Of a stretch of DNA of 64,000 nucleotides, positions 1 to 8,388 are shown in pieces (the first letter of the stretch is position 1; each line of letters starts with the position of its first letter). This DNA is from an uncultured Treponema sp. (GTDB lineage Bacteria > Spirochaetota > Spirochaetia > Treponematales > Treponemataceae). The stretch is from positions 18,008 to 82,007 of the forward strand of contig CALCRU010000025.1 of assembly GCA_937894335.1 (NCBI GenBank). The letters are read 5' to 3'. The position numbers and the translations under genes are program-made. The notes beneath the pieces were generated by a model. The model was not told where the DNA came from, made no database searches, and saw only the letters and a list, made by a program, of their open reading frames with translations.

Positions 1-1
1 A

Positions 2-445
2 ACAGAAGAAGACGCCCTTCGCACAAAAGAATTTCTTGAGGCAATTCAACCCGACTGGTCAGGCTGCTTTGCCTACAGCAGGGAAGACGACACTCCTGCA
101 TACGGATTTAAAAACCGAGTGCCAAAAAAAACAGCCGCCCTCCGTGCAAAAACACTTCAGTCTGTTCAAGAAAAAATTACCCAGCAAAGGCTTTCTCTTC
201 GCACAGGAAAAGAATACTCCGTTCTTGTTGAAGAAATAATTCAGAATGCAGAAGGCAGCGACGAGGGACTTGCAATAGGACGCGCGTGGTTCCAAGCTCC
301 CGAAGTTGACGGCTCTGTAGTAGTGCGCTATGATCTTGACGACCCCAGTGCAGTTAAGGCTGTACTTCCGGGGCACATGGTCAGGGTAAGGGTCATTGCT
401 TCTTCCGCTTTGGATATTGACGGAGTGTACTGTGGAGAATGCTGA
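2..445 (+). CDS. rimO: Ribosomal protein S12 methylthiotransferase RimO, C-terminal part (5' truncated by window edge)
   Basis: The reading frame is open from the first bases of the window, so only the last 147 residues are present. RimO is a radical-SAM enzyme that methylthiolates an aspartate of ribosomal protein S12; the iron-sulfur domain would lie upstream and is not visible. The visible part has the family's end of the radical-SAM domain (TEEDALRTKEFL, then GCFAYSREDDTPAY) followed by a TRAM-like beta domain (YSVLVEEI, GRAWFQAPEVDG, GHMVRVRV). MiaB-type relatives share this layout, but the YSREDDTPAY segment favours RimO. The stop overlaps the start of the helicase gene by 14 bp, indicating translational coupling. 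Confidence 0.85.
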   Translation, partial: TEEDALRTKEFLEAIQPDWSGCFAYSREDDTPAYGFKNRVPKKTAALRAKTLQSVQEKITQQRLSLRTGKEYSVLVEEIIQNAEGSDEGLAIGRAWFQAPEVDGSVVVRYDLDDPSAVKAVLPGHMVRVRVIASSALDIDGVYCGEC

Positions 446-2558
446 CTATCTTTCTGTCCTAAACAAGGAACAGTATGATGCGGTGGTTCATGACGGTTCT
501 TCTCTGCTGATTCTTGCAGGTGCTGGTTCTGGTAAGACTCGCGTAATTACCACAAAAATTGCTTATCTGATTTCTCAAAAATATGTTGACCCATATTCCA
601 TTCTTGCAGTTACATTTACAAAAAAAGCCGCCAAAGAAATGCAGGAGCGTGCTGTAAGTCTTGAGCCAAAAGCCCAGTATGCTCAGATACGCACCTTTCA
701 TTCATTTGGTTCTTACTTTTTGCGTACCCACATAGAGGAAGCTGGACTTGCAAAAAATTTTACCGTTTACGATGACGATGACATGGCATCTCTTGTTTTA
801 AAGGCAAATCCTTCTCTAACAAAACAGCAAGCAAATCATGCCGCACATTTTATTTCTCTTGCAAAAGATTATTGCATTCTTCCCGATAGTGATGAACTCT
901 ACCGCATAAGTGATGACGAACAGTTTGCAAATATTTATGCAAATTATCAGAGGGCTTTAAGGGAAACGGGTAATGTAGACTTTGGCGACTTAATTATGCT
1001 GCCCTATTTTATTTTAAAGCAAAATGAGTATGTGCGCATTCAGACAAGAAGACGGTACAGAGTCATTTTGGTTGATGAGTATCAGGATTCAAATGTGGCC
1101 CAGTTTCTTTTTTTGCGTGAACTTGCAGGTGTTGAAGAAAATGCCGGAACTTATGTTTGTGTTGTTGGAGACGATGATCAGAGCATTTACAAATTCCGTG
1201 GCGCAGAAGTTCAGAATATATTGCAGTTTCAAAAACAGTTTCCTGGAACTGATATAATAAGGTTGCAGACAAATTATCGTTCTAGTGCGGAAATACTTTT
1301 CTGTGCAGACAGTGTGGTCTCTCATAACGAAGACCGTTTGGGGAAGACGCTTGTTGCCTCCAAGGGTAAAGGAAAAAAGCCTACTCTTGTTTATCTTCCC
1401 AATCAGGATGATGAAGCCGCTTTTTGTGCTGACCTTATAGAACAGCTACACGAAAAAAATGTTTCGTTTAACGACTGGGCAATTCTGTATAGAACAAACG
1501 CACAATCCCTTTCATTTGAAACAGAGTTTTTGCATAGAAAAATTCCTTACAAGGTTGTGGGTACGCTTAAGTTTTATGAGCGCGAAGAAATTAAGGATGT
1601 TCTTGCATGGCTAGCCTTTCTTGCAAATCCCAGAGACCAGATTGCATTCCGCAGAATTGTAAACAAACCCACTAGAGGAATAGGAGCAAGCTCTCAGGAT
1701 AAGATTGTTAATGCCTCATCTGGAAAGTCCATTGTTGAAGTTTGCAGGACATTTAAACTTTCAAAAAAAGCCTCGGATGGAATAAAGGAATTTTGTTCCG
1801 CATACGAAGAACTTCTTGCATTTCTTTCTGAAGATAAAACAAAAGACAAACTTTCTGATTTTGTAGAAGCGGTTATAAGAAAATCAGGACTAGAAGAACT
1901 TCATAAGGCCTCTGACGAACTGGACGGAACTCAGCGTGTTTCAAATATGCAGGAACTCGTGAATAGTGCCGTTTTGTATGAATGCACTGCTGAAGGACTT
2001 TTGGAATTCCTTGACCATATAGAACTTGATCGCAGTCTTGAAGACGAAGATGATAGTGTTAAAGATTTTGTTACGCTTATTACTCTGCACAATACCAAGG
2101 GTCTTGAGTTTAATCGCGTCATAATTACTGGCATGGAAAGTGGAGTCTTTCCCCGTGAAGACAAGATAGGTGCGGACCTTGAAGAAGAACGCCGGCTTTT
2201 TTATGTAGGCATTACCCGTGCAAAAGATGATTTATATTTTACCTCCTGTGCAGCGCGCAGACTTTACGGAAGAACAAGTTACATGTCTCCCAGTCCCTTC
2301 CTGAACGAACTTGGCGAAGAAAACATTCGCGTACTAGGGGAAAGTTCTCATGCTGTATCGGTGGAGGAAAATCCCCTTGCAAAGAAATGGCGTGTGGGAG
2401 TCTGTGTCTATCACGATGATTACGGTCATGGTCAGATTGTTAAAGCAGGAATGTCTGAGGGAGAATTTGTAATTAGCGTAAGTTTTGAAAACGGCGGAAT
2501 AAAAAAGTTTTTGCCCCAGTATCAGTCCTCAAGTCTTATGGTGGAAGAAAATGTGTAA
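432..2558 (+). CDS. pcrA: UvrD/PcrA-type superfamily 1 DNA helicase
   Basis: A 708-residue SF1A 3'-5' helicase, close to the usual 700-750 residues for PcrA/UvrD/Rep. Motif I (Walker A) AGAGSGKT lies about 30 residues in, followed by TFTKKAA (Ia), VDEYQDSN (II), GDDDQSIYKFRGA (III), TNYRSS (IV), TLHNTKGLEF (V) and YVGITRAK (VI). It unwinds DNA in repair and in replication-fork maintenance. The start chosen is GTG 432: GGAG at 422-425 sits 6 nt upstream, and translation begins MENADYLSVLNKEQYDAV as expected for the family. A TTG at 396 lacks such a site. It overlaps rimO by 14 bp and earP by 8 bp, so the three genes probably share a transcript. PcrA and UvrD cannot be told apart by eye. Confidence 0.93.
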   Translation: MENADYLSVLNKEQYDAVVHDGSSLLILAGAGSGKTRVITTKIAYLISQKYVDPYSILAVTFTKKAAKEMQERAVSLEPKAQYAQIRTFHSFGSYFLRTHIEEAGLAKNFTVYDDDDMASLVLKANPSLTKQQANHAAHFISLAKDYCILPDSDELYRISDDEQFANIYANYQRALRETGNVDFGDLIMLPYFILKQNEYVRIQTRRRYRVILVDEYQDSNVAQFLFLRELAGVEENAGTYVCVVGDDDQSIYKFRGAEVQNILQFQKQFPGTDIIRLQTNYRSSAEILFCADSVVSHNEDRLGKTLVASKGKGKKPTLVYLPNQDDEAAFCADLIEQLHEKNVSFNDWAILYRTNAQSLSFETEFLHRKIPYKVVGTLKFYEREEIKDVLAWLAFLANPRDQIAFRRIVNKPTRGIGASSQDKIVNASSGKSIVEVCRTFKLSKKASDGIKEFCSAYEELLAFLSEDKTKDKLSDFVEAVIRKSGLEELHKASDELDGTQRVSNMQELVNSAVLYECTAEGLLEFLDHIELDRSLEDEDDSVKDFVTLITLHNTKGLEFNRVIITGMESGVFPREDKIGADLEEERRLFYVGITRAKDDLYFTSCAARRLYGRTSYMSPSPFLNELGEENIRVLGESSHAVSVEENPLAKKWRVGVCVYHDDYGHGQIVKAGMSEGEFVISVSFENGGIKKFLPQYQSSSLMVEENV

Positions 2559-3768
2559 TGCCATAACAGTTCTTTGCAAAGTTGTTGACAACTACGGAGA
2601 CATTGGCTTTGTATATCGTCTTGCTCGTTCCCTTAAAGAAAAAAATCCTGACTTAAAGATAAATCTTGTTGTAAGCAACCTTTCTTCTTTTAAGTTAATG
2701 GCACCAGATATAAGTGAAGGACTTGCAAAACAAAATGCAGAGGGCTTTACAATTTACGACTGGAATGCAGATGAAGTCTGTGAAAAAGATTTTTCAAAAA
2801 ATCCTCCTGTCGTAATTTTTGAATGCTTTGAATGCGGACGCCCTGAATGGCTTGAAAAAATACTCTTTGCAGAAAATGCTACTCTTTCGCATATTGTAAG
2901 CATTGAGTATTTAAGTGCGGAAGATTGGGTTGAAGAATTTCATCTTCTTCCTTCTGCAACGAGAAGTGCAAGAGTAAAAAAAATAAACTTCATGCCGGGC
3001 TTTACAAAAAACACTGGCGGACTTGTTCTTGACAGCCACTTTGCCAAATGTGCAAAAGATAGAAAATATGCAGTAGATTTTGTTTCTTCTTACTTGCCTC
3101 CATCTGTTGCAGACTCTCTTAAAAATCCATCGGAACTTTGCATACTTCTTTTTTCGTATCCTAGAGATTTTTCGGTGCTTGTAAAGGCTATTTCTTTTCT
3201 TGAGCAGAATAAGGAAAAACTGGGCCTTTCTTGTGTAAGGGTTCTTTCGGCAACAAAAGAATTTAATGCCTTTGCAAAAAATCTTAATGCGGTATTTAAG
3301 ACTGTTGAACTTCCAGCTCTTCCTCAGCCTGCGTGGGATGCCCTTTTGTGTTCCTGCGATTTTCTTTTTGTCCGCGGAGAAGATTCTTTTTCTAGAGCAT
3401 GTCTTTCTGGTATTCCCTTTTTGTGGGAGGCCTACATCCAAAAAGACGAGCAGCAACTTGTAAAAACTCTGGCCCTAGTCTTAAAGCTAAAGCCTCACTT
3501 TTCGGACGAAGACTTTCTTACGGTTCAGAAGGCCTTTCTTTCCTATAACTATAACGACTCTAACCTGTGTGGCTCAGAAGCAAGGGATGCTCTTTCTTCT
3601 TGTGAAGCGGCAAAGCCTTACGAAAAAAGTGCCAGCATTCTTTCTGACTTTCTTATGAAAATGAATCGCTTAAAGAAAGGTTTCTCTTCCTTTTCAGAAA
3701 GTCTCTTTGCAAACGGCAACCTTACTGACAAGGTTATGGAACTGATTTCGGGCTGGCAAAGTTTCTGA
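2551..3768 (+). CDS. earP: EarP, protein-arginine rhamnosyltransferase for EF-P
   Basis: A 405-residue GT-B-like inverting glycosyltransferase. EarP transfers L-rhamnose from dTDP-rhamnose onto a specific arginine of elongation factor P. The N terminus reads KVVDNYGDIGFVYRLAR; counting from Met1 the two aspartates fall at D13 and D17, the positions described as catalytic in Pseudomonas EarP. The later RGEDSFSRA segment matches the conserved RGEDS nucleotide-sugar-binding motif. The substrate gene efp lies directly downstream and carries the matching arginine. The gene overlaps the helicase stop by 8 bp, and efp appears to have its own promoter in the 84-bp gap. dTDP-rhamnose synthesis genes are not in this window. 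Confidence 0.93.
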   Translation: MCNAITVLCKVVDNYGDIGFVYRLARSLKEKNPDLKINLVVSNLSSFKLMAPDISEGLAKQNAEGFTIYDWNADEVCEKDFSKNPPVVIFECFECGRPEWLEKILFAENATLSHIVSIEYLSAEDWVEEFHLLPSATRSARVKKINFMPGFTKNTGGLVLDSHFAKCAKDRKYAVDFVSSYLPPSVADSLKNPSELCILLFSYPRDFSVLVKAISFLEQNKEKLGLSCVRVLSATKEFNAFAKNLNAVFKTVELPALPQPAWDALLCSCDFLFVRGEDSFSRACLSGIPFLWEAYIQKDEQQLVKTLALVLKLKPHFSDEDFLTVQKAFLSYNYNDSNLCGSEARDALSSCEAAKPYEKSASILSDFLMKMNRLKKGFSSFSESLFANGNLTDKVMELISGWQSF

Positions 3769-3792
3769 CACTTTTTCTGTTTCTGCACACGG

Positions 3793-3821
3793 TTGCAATT
3801 TATGCGCCGATATGTTATCAT
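3793..3821 (+). promoter_or_regulatory. Putative sigma70-type promoter of efp
   Basis: TTGCAA (3793-3798) and TATCAT (3816-3821) are separated by 17 nt, within the gap between earP and efp. The predicted start of transcription near 3828 leaves a short leader containing the GTAGAGG ribosome-binding site ahead of ATG 3853. The promoter would let efp be expressed more strongly than the upstream modification gene. Confidence 0.55.
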
Positions 3822-3852
3822 TAGGGCATACTTTTTAATGTAGGTAGAGGAT

Positions 3853-4425
3853 ATGGTATCAACAAACGAAATTAGAGTTGGCACTGCTTTCATGTACGAG
3901 GGTGCTCCGTTCATCGTTCAGCGTATGCTAGGACAGAAGTCTGGTCGTGCTGGTATGGTAACAAAACTTCGCGTAAAGAACATCGTTACTGGCGGCACAC
4001 AGGATATTGGTCTTGATGCTGGCGAAAAATTTGATGAAGTTGACCTTGAGGAAAAGGTTGTAAAACTTTCTTACATCGATGGCGACACATTCCACTTCAT
4101 GGATCAGGAAACTTATGATGACGTTGCTTTGGAAAAAGATGACCTTGGCGACAACGGCGGATATATTTCTCCTGATGACGACTACGATGTAACAATCACC
4201 TTCTACGAGGGAAAGGCTGTTGGCGTTAAGCTTCCAATCAATGTTACACGCACAATCACTTACTGCGAGCCTGGCGTTAAGGGAGATACTTCAGGAAAGT
4301 CTACAAAGCCTGCAACTCTTGACACTGGCATTGAAGTAAAGGTTCCGCTTTTCTGCAACACTGACGACCGCATTGTAATTGACACTCGCGACGGCAGTTT
4401 TGTTGAAAGGGCAAAGGATAAATAA
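3853..4425 (+). CDS. efp: Elongation factor P, arginine (EarP) type
   Basis: A 190-residue three-domain EF-P, the normal length. EF-P binds between the P and E sites of ribosomes stalled on polyproline and stimulates peptide-bond formation through a modified residue at the tip of domain I. Here the loop reads GQKSGRAGMVTKLRVKN and the tip residue is Arg32 (counting Met1), not Lys, which is the rhamnosylated type. The C-terminal domain ends EVKVPLFCNTDDRIVIDTRDG, the family signature. The upstream earP explains how Arg32 would be modified. The gene is followed by tRNA-Arg(CCT), and no strong terminator is seen between them. Confidence 0.96.
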   Translation: MVSTNEIRVGTAFMYEGAPFIVQRMLGQKSGRAGMVTKLRVKNIVTGGTQDIGLDAGEKFDEVDLEEKVVKLSYIDGDTFHFMDQETYDDVALEKDDLGDNGGYISPDDDYDVTITFYEGKAVGVKLPINVTRTITYCEPGVKGDTSGKSTKPATLDTGIEVKVPLFCNTDDRIVIDTRDGSFVERAKDK

Positions 4426-4473
4426 AAAAATTAACCTGTTCGTAATTCTAGGGTTTCGGGCAGGCATATTTTT

Positions 4474-4547
4474 GATCCAGTAGCTCAATTGGATAGAGTG
4501 ACAGCCTCCTAAGCTGTAGGTTGCGAGTTCGATTCCCGCCTGGGTCA
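4474..4547 (+). tRNA. tRNA-Arg (anticodon CCT)
   Basis: The cloverleaf folds by eye. Acceptor arms GATCCAG (4474-4480) and CTGGGTC (4540-4546) pair, with one T-G wobble. The D arm starts GCTC, and the anticodon stem ACAGC/GCTGT encloses the loop CTCCTAA with anticodon CCT, reading codon AGG. The T arm GCGAG-TTCGATT-CCCGC contains one A-C mismatch, which is a small oddity. The discriminator base is A and CCA is not encoded. Confidence 0.93.
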
Positions 4548-4563
4548 TAGACAGGAGAAACAG

Positions 4564-5337
4564 ATGAAACAGTATTTTGATTTGAAGGGGCAGGTTGCCA
4601 TTGTAACTGGCTGTTCAACAGGACTTGGTGTTCAGATGGCAAAGGCTTTGGCGAATCAGGGTGCTTCCATTGTTGCAGTTGCTCGCAGAAAGGAACTGAT
4701 TGACTCTGTTGCAAAAGAAATTCACGACACTTACGGAGTAAAGGCCATTGGCGTCAAGTGCGACATTACCGACACAGATGGTGTGGATCAAGCCGTAAAA
4801 GAAATCCTTGCAGAATTTGGACGCATAGACATCCTTATAAATAATGCCGGAACCGGTGGTGTTGCCCCTGCAGAAGACATTAGCGATGAGCAGTTCTACA
4901 ACGAGGTAAACATTGACCTGTTTGGAAGTTTTAGAATGGCTCGTGCTGTTGCAAAGCAGGCTATGATTCCTGCAAAGTACGGCCGCATCATAAACATTGC
5001 ATCAATGTACGGACTTGTGGGTAACAAGGTTGCCCCCTGTTCACCCTACCATGCCGCAAAGGGTGGAGTTGTTAACATGACCCGTGCCCTTGCTAGCGAG
5101 TGGGGAAAATACAACATTACCGTAAATGCAATCTGTCCGGGATATTTTTATTCTCCCCTTACAAAAGAAACTCTTGACTCTGACTTCTTCCAGCAGAATG
5201 CCCAGACCATGATTCCCCTTAGCCGTTACGGTAACGAGGGCGAACTTGATACTGCGGCACTCTTCCTTTCTTCGCCTGCCTCAACTTATGTAACGGGAGT
5301 AATTCTTCCTGTTGACGGTGGCTACACTGCAATGTAG
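4564..5337 (+). CDS. Short-chain dehydrogenase/reductase (gluconate 5-dehydrogenase-like)
   Basis: A 257-residue classical SDR with a Rossmann fold. The nucleotide motif TGCSTGLG is near residue 16, NNAG near residue 93, catalytic Ser lies in NIASMYG, and the YHAAK motif supplies the Tyr-Lys pair. The C terminus PVDGGYTAM is typical of sugar/polyol and 3-oxoacyl reductase-like SDRs. The overall pattern resembles gluconate 5-dehydrogenase or 2-deoxy-gluconate dehydrogenase, but substrate cannot be read from sequence. AGGAG precedes ATG 4564. The gene stands alone after the tRNA and faces the OmpA gene convergently across only 12 bp. Confidence 0.8.
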   Translation: MKQYFDLKGQVAIVTGCSTGLGVQMAKALANQGASIVAVARRKELIDSVAKEIHDTYGVKAIGVKCDITDTDGVDQAVKEILAEFGRIDILINNAGTGGVAPAEDISDEQFYNEVNIDLFGSFRMARAVAKQAMIPAKYGRIINIASMYGLVGNKVAPCSPYHAAKGGVVNMTRALASEWGKYNITVNAICPGYFYSPLTKETLDSDFFQQNAQTMIPLSRYGNEGELDTAALFLSSPASTYVTGVILPVDGGYTAM

Positions 5338-5349
5338 TGCGGATTTTTG

Positions 5350-6708
5350 CTATTTGTCCATGATGGTAATTTCTACACGACGATTTTTTGCCTTGCCTGC
5401 TGCCGTGCTGTTGGAGGCTATGGGCCTAGTGGCTCCAAATCCTTGGGTAAAGATGTGGTACTGGTCACGCACTCCCAACTGAATAAGATAGTCAGCAACT
5501 GCCTGAGCCCTCTCTTCGCTTAGACGCTGACGAACTTTTTCTGTTCCTGCAAGGGCTGTGTGTCCGCTTACAAGAATGTCGTTGTCAGGGAAGGCTTGTA
5601 AAATTTCTGCAATCAGCTGAAGTTTTTCAAGTTCGCTAGGCAAAAGTTCCGCACTGTCTGGTGCAAACTTAATGTCTTCCACAGAGAGGGTAAGTCCCTT
5701 TTCTCCCTGCTTTACGGTAACATTGTCTATGCCCATTTCGTCAATCTGCTTCTGAACAGAGTCTACATTTTCTTCTGTGTTGGTTCTGGTAAAGTCTGTT
5801 ACTTCTGCATGGGCGTTTCCTCGGAATTCAAAAACATTTCCGTATAGGGTTTCCATGATGATTCTAAAGTTTTCCCTGTAGTGGTCAATGGCGCCTTTTT
5901 CTGCATCCCAGTAAATCACCTCGCTACTGTATCCCTTCATAAGAGTTGGAGTGTCGGTGTAGGGCATGGTGTTTGCTGAACGGGGAGTTGAAAAACTGAG
6001 TGAATATGAAACTGTAAACACATGAAGTTTTTTCCCTTCTGAGGTTACGGTGCCAAGATATGTGTAGGTTGCTGTAAAGGGAACAATGTAGGGCTTTTCC
6101 ATGCCAAAGTATGTACGAAGATCGTGGGCTTCTGATCCCTGTGCTGTCCAGCTTTCTCCCGGAGAAATTGCCCTGTCGGGAAAAGAGGGAACATCGCGGA
6201 CTGTAGGCATGAAGAATTCGTCGGTTATGGTGTAGGTTCCGTGGGTGTCGCGGTAGAAGGTGCTAGTGTAGTCTTCGCCGTATTCAAAGTGTGCGCCACT
6301 TGCCCCTGTAGAATTTTCCGATGTCATAAAAGTGCCGTTGTGTACCGCACCGTTTTCGTCTACGCTGGTAACTTCGCATGAAACACGGTTGATTATTTCT
6401 GTTGAATGGTCGAACACCTGATTTACATATACATCTTCGTTTACTGTGGAAAGAATGCGGTAACTGTCGCCGTCCTTGTACTGAAATGCAAATTTCACTG
6501 CTCCACCTTTTGTGTCGTAGGTTTCGTTTTCGCTGTCGGTAAGCGTGGTTGTGTTTATGTTTGAACTGCCTGTCGCAGCCTTGTTTCTTGCATAGTCAGA
6601 TACTGGCTGATACTGGTTTTCAAAAGTCTGAGGAGGGGCTGCAAAAACCTGTGATGAAAAAAGGATTGCCGCACTTACGACAAAAGCAGAAAAATGGGTT
6701 CGTTTCAT
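5350..6708 (-). CDS. OmpA-domain envelope protein with signal peptide
   Basis: A 452-residue exported protein. A Sec signal peptide (MKRTHFSAFVVSAAILFSS, cleavage near VFA-AP) is followed by about 300 residues of beta-rich sequence of unknown fold, then an OmpA/MotB-type peptidoglycan-binding domain. In that domain IKFAPDSAELLP, VSGHTALAG, LSEERAQAVADYL, GFGATRPIASN and KNRRVEI mark the family motifs. It probably anchors an outer-membrane or periplasmic structure to peptidoglycan. GGAGG lies 8 nt before the ATG. A second protein of this architecture is encoded at 53.1-54.5 kb. The specific role is unknown. Confidence 0.85.
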   Translation of the reverse strand: MKRTHFSAFVVSAAILFSSQVFAAPPQTFENQYQPVSDYARNKAATGSSNINTTTLTDSENETYDTKGGAVKFAFQYKDGDSYRILSTVNEDVYVNQVFDHSTEIINRVSCEVTSVDENGAVHNGTFMTSENSTGASGAHFEYGEDYTSTFYRDTHGTYTITDEFFMPTVRDVPSFPDRAISPGESWTAQGSEAHDLRTYFGMEKPYIVPFTATYTYLGTVTSEGKKLHVFTVSYSLSFSTPRSANTMPYTDTPTLMKGYSSEVIYWDAEKGAIDHYRENFRIIMETLYGNVFEFRGNAHAEVTDFTRTNTEENVDSVQKQIDEMGIDNVTVKQGEKGLTLSVEDIKFAPDSAELLPSELEKLQLIAEILQAFPDNDILVSGHTALAGTEKVRQRLSEERAQAVADYLIQLGVRDQYHIFTQGFGATRPIASNSTAAGKAKNRRVEITIMDK

Positions 6709-6763
6709 GGTGTATTCCTCCGCTTCATTTTCGGCATAACAGATGGTCGAGTTTAGAAAAATA

Positions 6764-6772
6764 TGCTACTAT
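6764..6772 (+). promoter_or_regulatory. Extended -10 promoter placing +1 at the start codon (leaderless endonuclease gene)
   Basis: TG at 6764-6765, one base, then TACTAT (6767-6772) form an extended -10. The ATG at 6778 starts 5 nt after the hexamer, so transcription should begin at or within a base or two of the start codon. No Shine-Dalgarno is present. No convincing -35 was found. Confidence 0.5.
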
Positions 6773-6777
6773 GGGCT

Positions 6778-7224
6778 ATGAATTTTTCATTTCTTGAGCA
6801 GCTGTTTACATCTTTTAAAGTCGCGCCCTGGCTTTTGGTTACAATTATTGCCCTTGTCATTTTTGCCGTTGGAGTTGGCCTTGGGCGGCTTGTTCAGAAA
6901 ATTTCATATTCTTCCGCAGTAAAGAGCGAGCGTGCTGATGCCGTTAAGAGAAGCCGTGCCGTTCTTGGCGGTCAGTTTGCAGAGCAGCTTGCACCTTACT
7001 TTCCTAACTTTCCTTGCAATCCTGGAGACTGTGTCTTTTTGGGTAAGCCAGTGGACTTTGTAGCTTTTCCCGGAAGTGCAGAGGGTCGTGAAATAACGGA
7101 TGTAGTTTTTATAGAAGTAAAAAGCGGAGACAGTCAACTGAGCGAGCGGGAAAAACAAATTCGTACTGCTATAGAAAAAGGTCGTGTGCATTACATTATG
7201 TATAGAATTAAAGAAAAAGAGTAA
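6778..7224 (+). CDS. Predicted endonuclease, distant archaeal Holliday-junction-resolvase-like family (COG4741-like)
   Basis: A 148-residue protein with one N-terminal transmembrane segment (residues about 13-35, WLLVTIIALVIFAVGVGL), then a soluble nuclease-like domain. The motif DFVAFPG and the following VVFIEVKSGDSQLSEREKQIR match the D...E-x-K catalytic pattern of the PD-(D/E)XK-like resolvase family. The membrane anchor plus resolvase-like domain is typical of this poorly characterised family; activity on DNA is inferred. ATG 6778 is preferred over ATG 6763 because the only promoter-like sequence lies across 6763. Confidence 0.72.
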   Translation: MNFSFLEQLFTSFKVAPWLLVTIIALVIFAVGVGLGRLVQKISYSSAVKSERADAVKRSRAVLGGQFAEQLAPYFPNFPCNPGDCVFLGKPVDFVAFPGSAEGREITDVVFIEVKSGDSQLSEREKQIRTAIEKGRVHYIMYRIKEKE

Positions 7225-7265
7225 AGGCTTCTTAGGTATGGTGACAGTAAAATGCCTGCAAACAA

Positions 7266-7295
7266 AAAAGGCTTCCGGTTACCCGAAAGCCTTTT
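7266..7295. terminator. Bidirectional Rho-independent terminator between the endonuclease gene and potD
   Basis: AAAAGGCTT (7266-7274) pairs with AAGCCTTTT (7287-7295), with an inner CGG/CCG extension. An A-run precedes and a T-run follows, so it can stop transcription from both convergent genes. Confidence 0.75.
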
Positions 7296-7314
7296 AGCTT
7301 ATTTAAGTTCCGTT

Positions 7315-8373
7315 CTAGTCAGAAAAACGAATGTCCTGCCAAAGAACATTGTACTTGTCAAGGTTTTCGCCAAGGTCGTCCTTGAGCTGGCAGTTGTCCA
7401 TCTGGCTTGCCTCGTACATTGGTGTAGAAGTCATGTACTGTCTTGCATCAAGGTTTACAAAGCAGGGGAAGTTGAATGCGTCAAGAAATTTTGCATACAC
7501 TTCGGGACGGTGAATGTAGTTGATGAACTGGTTTGCAAGTTCTGGGTTGGGGGCGTCCTTAAGGATGCACATGCTGTCAAGATAAGAAGGTCCGCCTTCT
7601 GCAGGAATAAAGAAGTCTATTGTGTCTGCCCATTTTTCTTCGGGAACTTCTCCGTAGATTACTTCGGCATATCCCTGACACAGCCAGAAGTTTCCGTTTG
7701 CAAAGTCCTTGCCAAATCCTTCTGCGTCAAATTTTACAAGGTTGGGCTTCCACTTGCTGTTGATTAAGTCTGCGGCTTCCTTAAGCTGTGCGTCATCAAG
7801 TGTGTTGACGTTGTAGCCAAGATATGCAAGTGCATCTCCAAAAACTTCGCGCATGTCGTCCATCATTGTGGCGTGTCCTGCAAACTGTGGGTCTGCAAAA
7901 ATGTTCCAGTTTCTTTCGTAAGATCCTTCTGGAACTTTTGTCTTGTTTACGCTGATTCCTGCTGCACCAAAGTAATAGGGTACGGCATAAATCATGTCGG
8001 GGTCATAGGTTGCCTTTTCAAGAACGAGGGGGTTGATGTGTGAGCGGTTTGTAAGAACACTCTGATCAAGTGGCTGCAACATTCCCTGTGCAATCATGAT
8101 GGAGGTGTAATCCTGAGAAGGAACTACTATGTCGTAACCTTTTGCACCACCGCGCAACTTTGCATACATCTCTTCGTTTGAAGCGTAACTGTCAACTTTA
8201 ACTTTGCAGTCAAACTCTTTTTCAAAGTCGCGAAGAACTTCATCGGGAGTGTAGTATGTCCAGTTGTACAAGTATAATGTCTTTCCGTCATTTTTTGAAC
8301 ATGAGGCAAGACCCATAACTAATGCTGATGCAAAAAGCATGACAGCACATGCAAATGCGTTACTTCTTTTCAT
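7315..8373 (-). CDS. potD: Spermidine/putrescine-binding lipoprotein PotD
   Basis: A 352-residue periplasmic solute-binding protein. The signal peptide ends in a lipobox L22-A-S-C25, so it is expected to be a lipoprotein. Family motifs include LYLYNWTYYTPDEVL at the mature N terminus, KGYDIVVPS, AVPYYFGAAGI, and a C-terminal HRPEVYAKFLDAFNF segment. It captures spermidine or putrescine and delivers it to PotBC. It is the last gene of potABCD and is separated from potC by 15 bp. AGGAGG lies about 10 nt before the ATG. Confidence 0.92.
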   Translation of the reverse strand: MKRSNAFACAVMLFASALVMGLASCSKNDGKTLYLYNWTYYTPDEVLRDFEKEFDCKVKVDSYASNEEMYAKLRGGAKGYDIVVPSQDYTSIMIAQGMLQPLDQSVLTNRSHINPLVLEKATYDPDMIYAVPYYFGAAGISVNKTKVPEGSYERNWNIFADPQFAGHATMMDDMREVFGDALAYLGYNVNTLDDAQLKEAADLINSKWKPNLVKFDAEGFGKDFANGNFWLCQGYAEVIYGEVPEEKWADTIDFFIPAEGGPSYLDSMCILKDAPNPELANQFINYIHRPEVYAKFLDAFNFPCFVNLDARQYMTSTPMYEASQMDNCQLKDDLGENLDKYNVLWQDIRFSD

Positions 8374-8388
8374 AAAGCACGCGTCCTC

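Noticed and set aside
2911..3456. A 181-codon open frame on the minus strand
   Set aside because: Antisense to earP, Lys/Arg/Phe-rich shadow without a ribosome-binding site.
7252..7767. A 171-codon open frame on the plus strand
   Set aside because: Antisense to potD and spanning its terminator; composition is that of a shadow frame.
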